Shown: positions 1-13,840 of the stretch, in pieces
How positions within the stretch are numbered: position 1 is the first letter of the stretch
Layout of the letters: every line of letters begins with the position of its first letter
Assembly (NCBI GenBank): GCA_008360955.1
Contig: LUCM01002430.1
Coordinates: forward strand, 931,489-995,488
Direction of reading: 5' to 3'
DNA length: 64,000 nt
Source of the DNA: Fasciolopsis buskii
Lineage: Eukaryota > Platyhelminthes > Trematoda > Plagiorchiida > Fasciolidae
Position numbers and translations under genes: made by a program
Notes under the pieces: model-generated
Databases searched by the model: none
Told to the model about the DNA's origin: nothing
The model's input: the letters and a program-made list of their open reading frames with translations, nothing else

Positions 1-2682
1 TTGTAACGGGCTCCTAGTCCAGGAACTGTCAAGGTCCACTTTAGTTTGATTAGTTTATTTTCCTGGGCTATTTTTCTGGTTAATGAACGAACACTCTCCA
101 ATGGACAATCGGATACGAGTCATCTGCTTTAATCAGGCATCATAAGGGTGAACATGTGAATGAATTCGAAAATACATTTAGAGTAGGCAACTAATGAATC
201 GTTTTGCATGAGAAAGAAGCAACGTTATGCTTTCTCACCAGGATGTTTCTCCATTTAAACGCCGCGAAAGGACTAGGTACAGCATAACTCCATAAACTTG
301 ACGAACTATTCTCGTCAGAACTGACTACAGGTTTGCATAGATAAGATGACGCATCGTAATTAACGTGTTATAATCACACGCAATTCTAATGAGACGCTTT
401 GTTGTACATCTCATATAAATCTGTGTATTCTAGCCTGTCACTTTTCAGTAACATAATTAGGAACTGGAACGTTATACGGACGATTGGTAACCGAGTAAGA
501 CGTTTTTACTATGTATTTCGAGCGGATGGATAAAACAAAATTGTGAGAAACAAACTTGAAACTCCGATGTCCACATTTTTATTATTTGTTTTGATATCAA
601 CAGTTAGTAATAAGTTTTAAACAAATGGATCTTTGTGATTTGTACCAAGTTCCCTGTCCTGTCAGTTTGCAGAATACCCTTATGTCAATCTCTCTGTCTC
701 TCCTTTCACGAGTTTGTGGATATTTCCGTCCTTAATCAAATTGATCGAGTTGTCTAAAGTGGAGACAACTTTTAGGATACAAGCCATTACCCAAGTATTT
801 GCTTCTTTTTAGGCAAATGCAATTAGAAAAGGCACATCTAAGTTATATGTACATACGACACACGTCATGCACGCTGGAATACCAGTCCGCGAATGGGAAT
901 AAAGATGCAATTATGTTTGCCTACTGCAAGGAAACAAAGGGTTCTAGAGAAGTCATTGAGAAGGACCCGTATGAATTTGTAATGAGAAATGTTTTCCTTG
1001 GCGATTATCGTAATTTTAGTTAATATTGTATTCCAGATATATCTGGAATACAACCGAAAAGCAATCGTGAATGAAACTGTGTACCACACCGTATTAACAC
1101 AGAACTTCAAAATGAAAACCAGGAATACATTCTGCAACCGTCTTTTTCAATCAATCAGCCGCGTTTTCTCCCGGGCCATTACCTTGAGTTGAGTGCACCA
1201 ATGCAAAACATATGCAAATCGGTGGGATCTCTAAAATGTCTTAATCTGCCAAACACCGAGACCCTGCTGTGTCCGAAGTCACAATATTTCTGCTTACCAT
1301 TCCCCTGAGCTTGTTGGAGGAGTAATAACAACGGTTGCCCTTATTTCAGTAGGGGTGAATCTCCAGTTCTTCCCAAAAACGCTTGACCCTCTTGTGTTTG
1401 CCTCAACTACGTTAAATTCCACTTTTATGTTTAGAATCGGTCATTTTAATTACTTTAGGATCTATTTACCATTCAAACTTTCCTGATTGTCTCATTTAGT
1501 TCACTGCTCCTACATTATAGTTCCAATCCTGTGCAATCCGAAAGCTCAGGAGTTTCTTCATTTCGTCTAGCGTTATTTCTGTCTGCATTTCTCACCTCGA
1601 CTTGCCTTAGTATTTTGTTACATTTTTTCTCTTGAAATTATTAAGAATGATTTTTATTTCTTACTTAGTGGTGTCCTTTTGATTGGTCACGTTATTCCCA
1701 TTTCGTTTGTCAACCATGTGTCGTAAACTTAAGTGCCCTTGAAATATTCGGTTTAGTGCACTTTGATTACCTTTTTTACCTACAGGATGATCTGTCCAAA
1801 AGCCACTCCCACTCGATAGCTTTCCAATATTACGCCCACGAGAATCACTATCAGCAGGAAGTCTTCCGTACCTGACCTCGGTCGCATATCCGGTCCGCTT
1901 CAAACTGCGGATCAACGGATGATTCGCACTGTATCGTTTTCTGCACATGTTTGCTGTCGGTGTTACTCTGCGTGAACATTGGAAACTTTCAATCCCTGAA
2001 GTACAGACAGCTGTCTGCGAAAGTCAAACACCGAAAAACAATCTGGGCTTCCTTGAGAGGAACCAAACACAGGGTCACGAAATTATTCATCACGTGATAT
2101 CAACGCTCAATTCGCCACTAAAGCGTCATACAAGTACCCTACGGCTGTTTCATGCTCGTTACGAGTCATCAATAATGCATATTCACCGTCGCCGAAAACA
2201 GGCGCGAAACAGAGACGAACGATCCTCAAAAAAGATATACGTGCAACATCATATGGTGAAGTTCATCAAACAGTTGATAATCTCCCCGGTAGCCTGATGT
2301 TTAGGGCTTTCTAGTCCGATGATTCTTAATAAGGATGGGGCAGCTGCACAGCGACTTCATGATTAAGTGGTGAGATAGGCGTTGATATAAACACGATGAA
2401 TAATTCTGCGGAGCACTTGACCTCTTGCTACTGACGCTCACCAAAACACAGTTTGTTATCCTGTTCTCGTAGACAGATTCTACTCCTTGGGGATTGGAAG
2501 TTACAAATCCCTAAAACCAGGATGGAGGCAGCGGTAAGGCAAATTAATGAAAAGAACAATTGTAGCTCCGGCTAGAGACAGAGAATAACAAAGTCTGGAA
2601 AAGAACCTTGTGGTTAATTCTGCGGCTGTTTCGGGATTACTTCGATGCATTTTTTTTCTCTTTGTTATTGTATATACTTTTT

Positions 2683-2722
2683 GACGATTTCGTCTGGATG
2701 AGCCGAAACGGTTTTCAAAACC
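2683..2722 (+). other. Twin palindromes with a hammerhead-like core
   Basis: A perfect GACGA/TCGTC hairpin (2683-2694) is followed by CTGGATGAG (2694-2702), then GAAAC (2705-2709) and the palindrome GGTTTTCAAAACC (2710-2722). Hammerhead ribozymes carry CUGAUGA and GAAA joined by stem II, and Penelope-like retroelements are known to carry such motifs in their terminal repeats. Here an extra G interrupts CTGATGAG and stem II is nearly absent. At most this is a decayed remnant; it may be coincidence. Confidence 0.2.
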
Positions 2723-5182
2723 TTGTTTTATATGTCAAGCTCGAGTGAAATCCAAGGTATACAAGGCGAAGAACAATTTAGTTCCCAAGAGGACTAGAAA
2801 TGATAAGTTAACGGGGAACCAGGTTAATTATATGCGTCTAACGGATCGATTTGTGGCGTATTCATTAGTGTTCTGTTAGCAAAGTACTTGATTGCATTAA
2901 TCAACCTTTTTTAGAGACAGCAATGTTTTGTCCTTATTCCTTAGGTAGGTACGCCGTTTCAGACACCACACTCTGTTCATAAAGAATTTCATGCCCAAAA
3001 TACAGTAAAAAGAGGTTTATTCATGATGGAGTAACTCAGATGATGGTTAAAAGAAAATCCCGTTTTCTTTTAAGCGTTAACGTTTAGGTCCATCCTTGTT
3101 CTCTAGTAGGGTTTGCCATATGGTCTCCTAACATGGATTTAACGGGTCACTTTGTCGTAGGAACACGATGCCAGTGTTCAAGTTGTGGACAAATGCGACA
3201 ATAACAATGCTCCTTTTATGACGTAGGGTTCCAAGGGGTACATGACTCAGATGTTAGACGCGCTCACATGGCAACAAAATTTTAATGGATAAACCAAATC
3301 CAAATATTTTGGCAGTAGGAGATTTGATTTGAGCACTGTCAGCATCCAACCTGCCACCTAAACCTATGGAATTACTGTCCAGCTGTGTCACCTTTGTTGG
3401 TTAGGTGTTAGCAACGCATACCTATCACGCCGAATTCGGGGAGATAACCCCAGAAGGAAGGTTGTGAATCGATCGGATGCGGACGCTGTATCACATGGCG
3501 ATGACGATGGATGAACCATTCAGAATCAGCTCAGCCAGCACAGTGAACAAGACGTTTGGCTTACGTTTGGCGGTTCTGGGTGCACGTCTCAGTTTGGACG
3601 CAATGGATATGCTTTGCCACGGATGATGATGAAACAGCTGTATGGGGGGCTTCCGTGGTATTGCATGGCAAAGTGGATGTTGGCATTGCACTGTGAAATG
3701 TCCGGAAAAAACCGAAACAATGTAATAAGATGCACATGAATGACCAATCCTGAAGAATAAAAGGAAGGCCGTTTTCTGGAAACTTATATTTTCGTCAAAT
3801 TTAAGATTGCATAAGCTATCATGATGATGAATCTTCCTACAATTACATTTTTCAATCGCGAAATCGTGGCACATGATTCTGACATATTTCAGCCACGTGA
3901 ATAGCATTTTCAGAGAACTCTGTATAAATGAAGATCTCGTCTGCTAGGTGTGGTTAGCTACCAAGTGCGCATCTGCCGTTCAAGGAATCATTAATCAGGT
4001 GTTGCGTGTGAAGTCCGAATCGAAACCAGTGTCTGTCCTCTTCCGGGGCATTTTCAATGCCCATTCGTTCCGAGGAACGTTGGTTTTCCTTCTGCTACCT
4101 CACTGGACGAGTTTATGCTACGCTATCTCAACTTGGATGTATTTTTTGTTAAAAATTGGTAATGAGGATAACATTTTTCCCACATTTTAACATGGGACCT
4201 CTTCCGTTTCCCTGAAAATTATGGACCATCGTGCAAGTGGAAATCTTGTTAAATTTGACATACGGAACGAGCGTGGGGGTAGGGCGGTTTGATGCAAAAG
4301 TCCTAAATTTCCAACATTTTGCAATTTGGTTTCAATTTTCACACCGAAGATCCAAAAACCACTGTTATTTTAATTCATTGATCCAAAACCAATATAAGTG
4401 CGGTAATGGAGGCCCGGTCAAATGCTCTGAATGCAATTTGGCACCGCGAAATACTCGAAAACTTAGACAGCTGTTAATCATGGTTACATACAATTCTAAC
4501 AGTTAATGTGTATGGAAAGATTAAAACTATGAGAAATCATCTTCAGCCTGTTTTCTATGGTATCTGCTTAAGGGAACTAAGTGATAGACTACCGAATTCC
4601 CTTGCCCAAGTGAAGTAGTCATTGTTGAGCAAATTAAGTTGAGTGATTTACTTAGCACATGCCTATCAAGTCTGTGGTGTGCATTTTTACATTAAGTTAC
4701 AAATATCTGTACATTCATAGGAGGTCACGCACATTTTCATGTTCATACCGCCGTCTGCAACTGCGTTCTTGGTATTTGGTGGTACCGAAATGTCGAATAT
4801 ATATGTTAGTGGCCTCCAAATTCATACAAAACCAACTTTGGGGTATTATGGTGGACAGATGTAAATCGGTTTATATACATTTTTTCAAAGTTATAAGTCA
4901 CGCAGCCAGTGACAAGCTTCACGTACGCAGCTGACTAGTGTTAAAAAAACAAGCACATGTTATCTCAAATCTGGAGTTCGAACACAAAGAGTGAATTTTT
5001 CCTTCATTTACTTATTACATCTATCTCTGGTTAGTCTCTCTGTCAAGTGAAATTGACCATTTATGCAGGTTCTTAAAACCAAGGCCCGCAAAGTATGGCT
5101 ATCTCCGATTTCTCTTTTATCCTAATCCATAAGGCGCATGTGTCTTCCGAGGTAAACGTATTACTTTACTTCATATACAAAC

Positions 5183-5206
5183 TATATATATATGTGTATA
5201 TAATAT
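5183..5206. repeat. Short TA-rich microsatellite
   Basis: An interrupted TA run with a TGTGTA interior. It is simple sequence with no gene context. Confidence 0.6.
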
Positions 5207-8200
5207 GAATTAAATGCCGAGCTGAAGAAAACCACGGTACCAACGCAACAACATGTAAGTGGAACTGCAGAAGGGGAACAAATAAGGGGGAAGGTGGAAA
5301 TAACAAGCCATAAGAATTTTGTTTGCCGTAGTAATTGAGATATTTTGGTTGTTTTCGGATTATTTCTAAGCAGAATGAGTCCTACAGGCAGGCCACGCAG
5401 CCCGTGCACTACTTTGCTTTTGAGCCATATCCCTGAGCATCCTTTTTTGTGAATTTCAAACAAAATATATATCAACGGAACATCATATAGGAAATAAACG
5501 CGTATAGTCACGTACTTGAATACTTTGTGACTGGGTGATTTCGCAGTAAGCAAGAATTTCCTTGAAGGTGGTAGGTTCTCTCAAACGTTACAAAATACTG
5601 ACAAAAAAACTATGCAAAAGTATTCGTCAGGTAGGAATGCATTTTGAAAGAATTCTGAAGGGTAGAAAGTTAGATTGGTTATTTCTTTGCTGGAAGTTAT
5701 GTAAAAATGACGGGGGATTTTCCCGTTAGATCCATGGCGTAGAACTCATCCAGGTAACGTTCAGTTTATTTCCACTATGTCTTGCATTAATGCGTAAAGT
5801 TCTTGATTGCTGAATGCGGTAGGTAAGACATTCTAACGATTGACTCAAGGCAGAACACAATGGTAAGATTAAAAGTTAAGATCATAGACAACTAATCCGC
5901 CGGAGCAGTAAGTCAAATCAGCTTCCTTTAAGCGTAAAAGCTAAAACTTTTTCTCAATGTGGACTCTCAAAACAGAAGAAGACAATCACACATCCTGATG
6001 TGTTAACACCTAGTTTAGTGTTTTTGGTCGATCGGCGAAGAACGAAACTAGATAACGCAGAATTAAAAGCAAGCGATAGTCAGAAGACGATACATCCAAC
6101 ACTACACGGTCCATACAATTGGTAAGCCTGGTTTCTTCTCTCCTTTTTGTGTCACTTTCTTTATCAATGACAACAATGTGCACTAGTTTTCGGAAAAAAG
6201 AGGTCAGCCGACAAAGGGCTGCCAGTTTGAAGCTCGGTATGGCCGATAATTGCGTTGGAAAATGAGCACAGTGCACGGAAAAAAGATAGGATAAAATAGA
6301 GCAAACTACAACAAAGTATTATGTAAATTTCTAGTTTTGTCATTCCGTGCGGGAGTGGTTGAAAATCTTATATCACTGCTTCAAAAAGGTTATCGATACA
6401 GTCAAAAGCATCGCTTTAACCTGACAAGAAATCAGACTGTATTGTTTTCCTTGGGCAAACAATAAAATCCGGCTGCAGCGTATGTCAAATACATCCCAAT
6501 GGTCAAAACTGAGTCATTTTGTTTTCCATGGCTATGGGTCAACAGAACTTTCGGTGAAGTCCAGCAGATCACCTCTAAACGGCTGATTTACTAATGTAGA
6601 CACAAATTAAACATCTAATCAGTTAGCAGTACACAAGTATTTCTCCCACCAGCTTCCCACTTTTACGACATATTTTTTCAACACTAACTATGACAATGGC
6701 CGGAACTACTCCAGATCTCGGATTTTGTTCGATGTTCGACACCAGGAAGTCGGCACGACCACCCATAAATTTGAGTTTTATTGCCAACCGAAATACTCGA
6801 TATGTGCCTAGGAAACCAAACAATTCGTGAAAATTTTATTGCTTTACTACCTACGCATTTCGTGTGGGGAAATAAAGTTATTCCATCCTCGTGACTTATC
6901 GAGTAAGAATGTGCATCACCAAGCTCGACCGTGTGCACGGAAATGCGTGATTATGAACAAGTCATTAAAATTCCGACCAAAGTATCGTGGGAGACTGAAG
7001 AAACTAACTGTTGGAAATTCCGTCGTAAACGCAGCTCAGTGAAAGGTTAAGGCTGGTGGAGGCGGCTGCCAGGGAAGGTAAGAATGCCGACAAAAGCCAT
7101 GAATGAACGGCCAGTATGCCACGTAGAAAACCACCAAAATCTAATTTAAGAAAAGAAACCAACTCTATTCACGTTAAATGTGTTATTTGGCTCCGGGATT
7201 AAAAAAGGAGGGGTGAATACAAACCACGAATTAAGTCTTGTCCGGCAAATGAAACCAAGAACTAAAAACACAAAATTCCCATTATTCAACCACAGCTAGT
7301 GTTGTCTTTTGTCGCTGGTGCGATGCACCTCCCTCGAAATTCTTTGTTTCTTGTTCTCCTTTTGTATACGTGCTCGATAAAGGAGGCCGCTATGTTCCGC
7401 GTACTATCACCTAACCAATTTTGGCATTCATTCAGCAATAACAATGAACAAAATTGCGAAAACTCCATCGGTTAGCTTCAATGTACAGCCCGGATGAACA
7501 GTGAAAGACGGCTGTTATAAATTAGTCATTTTTCATTTGAATGTGGCAACAAGAAAAAGAATGCACTTGTTATTATTTGAGTTTATTAGAAAAATAAAGT
7601 AAAATAACTAGAGCCTGACATGCTGTCTGCAAATTACAAACAATTAATCACTAGCTGCAAATATTTCTTATTCGCCATGTCTCCCATGGAATCAGTACGT
7701 GCCCTGTCATAGAATGCTTCATTCACCCTCACTTATGAGATTCCCAGTGAAAGTTCACACGACTGCTAATATTTCTCGGAAACTATGTACAGATTTGAAT
7801 CAGTGTCTTGTAATTTTACAGCTCGGTGTCACTACGTCATCGGGTTTTTTGAAACAAGACCTGCAAGTCGATCTCTAAGGGTCACTATTATTTTGTCACA
7901 GTATCTTAAAACTCCAACGATTTCATATTTTCCATTGTTTCATTAGGCTCCCTTGTTTTTATATCGATTCCAGATGGCGAACCCGGGTAACTATTGAAGA
8001 CGTCATTCCATTTGGCGTTGTTACTGATTTTTGCTCGACGGGGACAGATTATGATTTCGAAGGATTATTGGTTCGGTTGAATACTTCCCACAAGCACCCT
8101 AGTTTGTCTTCCTGGAATCACTTCTTCGGGCTCCACACGCCCAGAGAAGATACTTACTCTGCTTCTCAAGCAGATGGATCCATTTTTTGCACAACTCTTT

Positions 8201-9229
8201 TGTCGATCTGTATCACTTCAGCGGTGGACTGGACGGATAATTCTACTTTCGGCATGCCAATACCCTATCAGATGTGCTCCTCGTTATATCGATCTTTTCC
8301 GGGCCTCAACGATGTTTTTCTGTAGGTCTATGTTTTCTTTCATTGATATATGCACTGGGGACTTGCGGCAAGTCAGATGCATAGCGCTCGAAATTGTGGC
8401 AGGTGTCAGTTGTCCCGCAGTCAGACAATGTCGAATCGTAAACGTCACACAGCCAGAACTACGGTGCTCTCACAGTCTGTTAGGACTGCATATCACTCTT
8501 GACAACCATAATTGTTTTGTTTGTAATTCCATTATTGAACGTGAAGAAATAAGTTCAATGCATCCGCAAGCTATTTATACATAGTTCTTATAGTTTCTTG
8601 TTCTCAGCAGTAAGATATCATTGTAAGGTGGCCACTAATCGAAAGGTATCACACTAGTTTGTAGTCTCTTTCGGCTGCAGTATAACAGTTACTGAACAAC
8701 TGATAACTGATCGACAGCATTTAAGTCAACCAAGGAGAAATAATACCGCCATAGATTCACTGTTAGTGGTACAACTGACATGATCAACAGAGCTGCGTAC
8801 AATCTAATGCCACTATATTTCCACCCTTTCTGATCTTACTAATAAAACTCGCCGCACCACACGTAAGTATTATTAATGTGGCCTGCTTTATGGAAATGCA
8901 TCCTGAAGTAATGCGAACCTCTGGTGCTACCATTCGTAGCATTATTTTAAAGACTATCTTGACCAGTGGTTCTAATGGAGTTGTTTGAAATGCCATTAGT
9001 AATAACATATCTGGCAAGTCAAATGAAATCAATGCTACCGTGAAACTTTGACTACGACTTCCTACTAAAAGTTTTAGTTTTAGTATTTCTTTCGTTGCGA
9101 ATATTGGGGCCAGGGAGGACAGTAATAATCCCACGATCAATATTACCATAATTATTATATTTAGTGATAGCGTTGGTATACTAGTAATTGTCATCCGATT
9201 TACAAATACACAACCGATTCTGAACCTAC

Positions 9230-9790
9230 TAGTGTTTCAAATTATACGAACCATATGTGACATGCCACCATTAGGACTACTATTACTGACATAACTACTA
9301 TTAGTGCAAGTTATACTAACACCGCCCTTTTGTCATACTACTACTACTAACACCACTGTCACTAGTGTCACTAGTTTTACTGCATCGCATATTTGCAACA
9401 CATGCTATTAGTAGTATTATCTCTATCTAATACCAAAGCTACTAACAAAGCCATCTTTGATATCAATCGCAGTACTACCGCCATTATGGACACCGAACCT
9501 TATGACGCAAAATCAAGTATTGATGCTTGAGTTGCGAACAATACCACTACCGTAACTACCAACAACGTAATCAACAAAGCAGCACTTATTATCCACATCA
9601 TTACGGATTTTGATGCTTGCGCTTTCACTGTTGATTCCTCCAAATTTGTTTTTGGTAAAACCACTATTACTACTACTATCCTTACTGCTATTACCGATGA
9701 CACTGCTACTAGTATTATTATGATTATTATCTCTGCTATTGTTACTATAAAACTTATCATTGCTACTATCACCAAATATAATTATCAGCA
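9230..9790. repeat. Degenerate trinucleotide array (ACT/ATT-like)
   Basis: Over more than 500 bases the plus strand is built largely from triplets such as ACT, ATT, ACC and GCT, with short pure runs (for example ACTACTACTA near 9340). The period is imperfect. Read on the minus strand, the triplets become GTA, GTT, ATA and GCA. This produces long hydrophobic Val/Ile/Ala translations (open frames 9500-9775 and 9513-9791) that mimic membrane segments but follow from the repeat itself. A weaker form of the same bias reaches back to about 8860. This is probably an old decayed microsatellite or minisatellite. Similar tracts occur near 53.8 and 63.9 kb. Confidence 0.6.
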
Positions 9791-12700
9791 ATTTTCTCCT
9801 GTAAGGTTGTTATTGCCAGTATTTATGGCCGTTTGCGCTTCATTTAAGTCTTACTAATTCTACTCTTAACACTTCCCTAACGAGTGTTACCACCATTAAC
9901 AATGGCATTTTGTTAACAGTGAACCATTTCCCACAGTACAACCGTAAACAAGAAATGAAGCATTCCCAAGTGAACGCGGTTGCGTTCAAACCAATCATTT
10001 CAATACAACTTAAGCAACGGCTGAAAAAGCAATTGCTACAAGCGTCATTTTGTAAAAACACGTAAGCAAAAATGTGTCCATTTATCACAGCAGAACTTGC
10101 GAATACGGGTTGTAAAGGTAACAAAGGCTTTTGGATTCTACTGAAAAAGAAGGCGAACAAAATATCACGAAAGACAAGGAATAAGAATGCAAGACGGAAA
10201 ACCCGTGCAAATGGGTTTATTGATAGAAAATAGATGAGAAATACTCCCGTTCACACTCAACTGATTTTATGAATACCATTCATTGCCATGCAATAATGAT
10301 TACGTTCGTAGTACGTGCTGTTAATATTCAGTAGGACGTGCAAATCATTGAGGAATAGGTTGGGGTCGTAAGCGTTTCTCGCCAACCAAGGTACCATCGG
10401 AAATGTGTGGGCCTCATTTGTATTCATTTCCATTTAACAAATTTGCCAGCAAATTGAAACTGAATCATTTCGACGAACTTCAGTATGAACGAATACCATT
10501 TGCCTTCAGACATTTCTGTCGTAAGTACTAGTACATACTTCATAATTTTCACGAGACCTATCAATCTCAACAACTTACAGGCTCACGCATTACATTGGTT
10601 TGCTGGTGGCTAATCATGTTTCACTAGAGTTCTACCCTCCGAACTTGTAGTCCAATACTAACTAGTCAAATGACTGAAGGATATTCAAGTCAGTGATCTG
10701 GATAAAAGATGGGAGCTCGTATGACCACTTTATTGCCCCTTGTGCATAAGAGCAGAACGACCGAGGCAGCCTTTTGACTAACTAGCCAGTCATCATTAAT
10801 ACTGAACTAGGTTATCAGTTCGATCGCTTGATCGAAGAACGAATCACCTCAGGTGGATCCGGCTGAAACGATTAATGAGGGGTGAATCTCTCACCAAGTG
10901 TGGAGGTAGCCGGCAAATATTTTAGTTTCACAGACTCGGTAAGCTGCATAAGTCGAGAGTGTATGCAAAATGGATTGATTGTAATCTGACAACTTTATTC
11001 CGAACTAACGTGTCTAAACGTAGTTTGTTGGTGGTCACAGTTACTACGCTTCAGCTTACGAGTTTTTTTATCCAGTTTTCAACATTTTTCGTCAGGACGC
11101 TTGCAAACTCCTTTTAGAGGAACCTGGACGTCCTCTTTATCATGAAACAAGTAACAGGCATAAACACAATTTTATTCTCAACCAATTCGTATAAATATTC
11201 ATAAATTTTGATCATAACCGCTAGAAGATAAAAAAGCCCGCATTCATTTAAGACTTGAAGAAGTAATTATGGCAATCGACGACAAGAGTTTCATGGTCAT
11301 TTGTCCTCAGATGCCTATCACTCCCTTTTTCGTTTCATTTTTACAGTCAGAATTCGCGTAACAACATGGTTCAATTTCGATTTCAGCCTGAAACCATTCA
11401 GTATGCAGAAGTGAAATCAGAATAAAGTTGAAAGGGAAAATTTCAGCTATTAGACAATATAATAGTAAAAAATGTGTCAAATGTAACAGTGTCACTAACA
11501 ACCGGGCATAACCATAACAACTGGCGTCTCCAGCCATCCATTGGGACGGTCGTGTTGGTTTGTAGCAGTTTAATTCTGGGAAAGGCTGCGAATCCCGCAT
11601 TCGTATGAGCACGGGACGCCTAACAGACTTCAATGACGACAAAGTTATCAAAACCAACAATTGAAAACGGTTAATTTACTTCAGGTTTAAAGATTATGGA
11701 TGATCATTAATCTATCGGATTGGTAATAAAATGCGCAGACTCGGTAATCCAGTGCGATTCGCTCGTGTTCAGCATCAAGCACATGTTTTATGATGGACAT
11801 CTAATAGCCGGATCGTCGCTCGGCAATAAAGTTGGGCCTTGGTATATTAGCCGTTATCACCAGTTACTGCTCTCTGATTTCCATTTTGTCACCGTACCTG
11901 CTCACTCTATTATTTTTTTCGGTATTTATTTGCTGTCGAATACCGCCTATGTGAAAGTGCTTACTAGATCGAATGACACTGTTTTGCGGCAAAAAACAAG
12001 AGGAAGTATCTTTGAATCACTCGACGGACGACCCACGAATGCTCCCGTCCGATACTGACTAACCAACACAACATGTGAGCAATCTTAATAGCAGCCTATA
12101 GATATTCACTACATACAGCAGACATTGCCTGTGATTCTTTGTCTTTGGGACACTATTCAGAAGTTCTGAGAACGAAACTGAGTTGGTAATTCTGTTTAGC
12201 CTTGTAACCTAAAGGCAGTTATCACTGTATTTATTGTGCTTAAATGAGTCATGTTACTTTAGACTGCTTCCGATGTCATACTTTTTCTTCTTGCTTTGTT
12301 TTCTACTACAGATGCCACCATTTACTCATTACTGGTAACATGGGTTAACTGGACGTTACCAGAGGTTTTCTCCTACTCGGTTGCCAGGTTGGCTGAAAAG
12401 GTAGAAAGCTTAGTTATCGAATGATATTAATTTAATGAAATCAGTTTGTCTACATAACTACGAAATAGCTACTGAAGTCCTCTCTCTAGTGGATGCTGTA
12501 CTGACTTCGAACACGTTGTTACCTCGCCGTGCGATGTTCAGAAAGCAATGTGCGCAATTCAGAAGACCTAATCATGGCACTGGACCAGTGTCGCGCACGA
12601 TGGACATCAGTGATGACTAGTCGCAAAATTGAAATCTGATCTATCGCAGTTTTTCCTGTACCGAACGCAACTGCCTAATGTAGCGCTAAACGTTTCTGGA

Positions 12701-13733
12701 CCACTGTTTTGGGCGAGGTCTTCCTCATATCTTTTGATAATGTGTTAACTAGTACATCAGGCAACTTGCGAACTCAAAGCTTTGTAAGCCTCGTTGGCAA
12801 AGTACCCACTGTGTCGAGTTCGTGAAAACGAGATATTATCGTGTCGATTTGACAAACGGGGAAAATTAAACCGGGATTTGCCCGTTTTAGCCAGATCAAC
12901 CGCCAGTGGTTCATTTTTTAGGCAGGCTACCAAGATGGTAACTAAATTTAGCACTGGTGATTGGAGTAAATGTGTCGACTGATTAGTTTTACCTTGCCCC
13001 CATTCATTATTGTCTTACTGCTCTGCTCAATTACAGCACACGGACTTACCGATCCAAGGCTTAGCCAGGGTTGCCTGTTCATACGCAAGATGAAAGATGC
13101 CCGGTTGAATATGGGATACTGGAGTGATGTGTGATTTGGTCAGATTCCATGCTCGATGACTTTTATATTCATTTGGTCAGACAAATAAGCTAGGCTGAAC
13201 TGTACTCATCACGACCATTCACGGCCGCATGAATGGAAGGTTTTGCCGATTTCGGTATGCAGATGGACGAGGTAAGATGAGTTGAGAGGATTCAGTGTTC
13301 ACTTAGCGGTGAAAATGCTAAAGGAATAAATTACAAAGAGCGTTCATCTGCTTACTGTTTTTATGCCACTCGTATAGGTCATTGCATTTTCAGACGATCT
13401 AAATGTGAATGAAAAACAGAATTGGTCTTCTTAAATGTGTTTGGTCAGTTGTCCAGTTACCTTCGTTTTTCTTCTTCTCTCTTTCACACTTATTTTCTTT
13501 ATTAATGAAACATCCGTGGTAATCACTATTCAGGGCCTTGATCAAAGAAAGGCTACAAAGTATGGGTCATGACCGGTGGTGGGAAGATTAGAACCCATCA
13601 CCTTCAGGTTTAAATGCCACTTTGTAGAACACGTGACCAGTGCTTGTGGTTTTAGAACAAATCACCATGTCTGTGAATATCGAGACCGAATGACGTAAGG
13701 AGTGTATCGGAAAACCGATGCGCCATGTATTGG
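9791..13733. other. No gene seen; non-coding stretch
   Basis: Only short open frames without recognisable domains are present (longest 117 codons at 11307-11660, minus, starting at a non-ATG codon). I see no long repeat, RNA gene or mobile-element coding sequence. Confidence 0.5.
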
Positions 13734-13840
13734 TTTTTATTATGAGTGATATAATGTTGGTAGATTTAGTTCAAAACGTTGGCAAATTACATCTACCAAC
13801 AATGTCATTTTATTAACATTATATCGTTCACATAAAAAAG
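13734..13840. mobile_element. MITE-like inverted-repeat element, about 107 bp
   Basis: The ends are imperfect inverted repeats. The left arm (13734-13765) contains GATATAATGTT at 13748-13758 and GTTGGTAGAT at 13756-13765. The right arm contains ATCTACCAAC at 13791-13800 and AACATTATATC at 13815-13825. Both pairs are exact reverse complements, separated in the right arm by a roughly 14-base insertion. The outer ends are T-rich (left) and A-rich (right) and also roughly pair. Structure and size fit a non-autonomous DNA transposon, but no target-site duplication is evident and no second copy was found in the window. Confidence 0.4.

Larger units (their letters stand above)
1..9229. other. No gene seen; non-coding stretch
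   Basis: No open frame here shows a recognisable domain. The longest is a 116-codon ATG frame at 1947-2297 (+). It is basic and His-rich near its C-terminus, overlaps an open frame on the other strand and matches no family I know. Frames of 138 codons (3491-3907, -) and 136 codons (8174-8584, +) are equally featureless. The only structures noted are the paired palindromes near 2683-2722 and a short TA run at 5183-5206, listed separately. Introns or intergenic DNA would look like this. Confidence 0.5.

Noticed and set aside
1947..2297. 116-codon ATG open frame (+)
   Set aside because: No recognisable domain, an open frame on the opposite strand overlaps its edge, and frames of this length are expected by chance in 64 kb.
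3491..3907. 138-codon minus-strand frame
   Set aside because: Composition and motifs unremarkable; no family resemblance.
9500..9791. Two overlapping 91-92 codon minus-strand frames resembling a membrane protein
   Set aside because: The hydrophobic residues come from the degenerate triplet array, and the other frame of the same DNA is open too.
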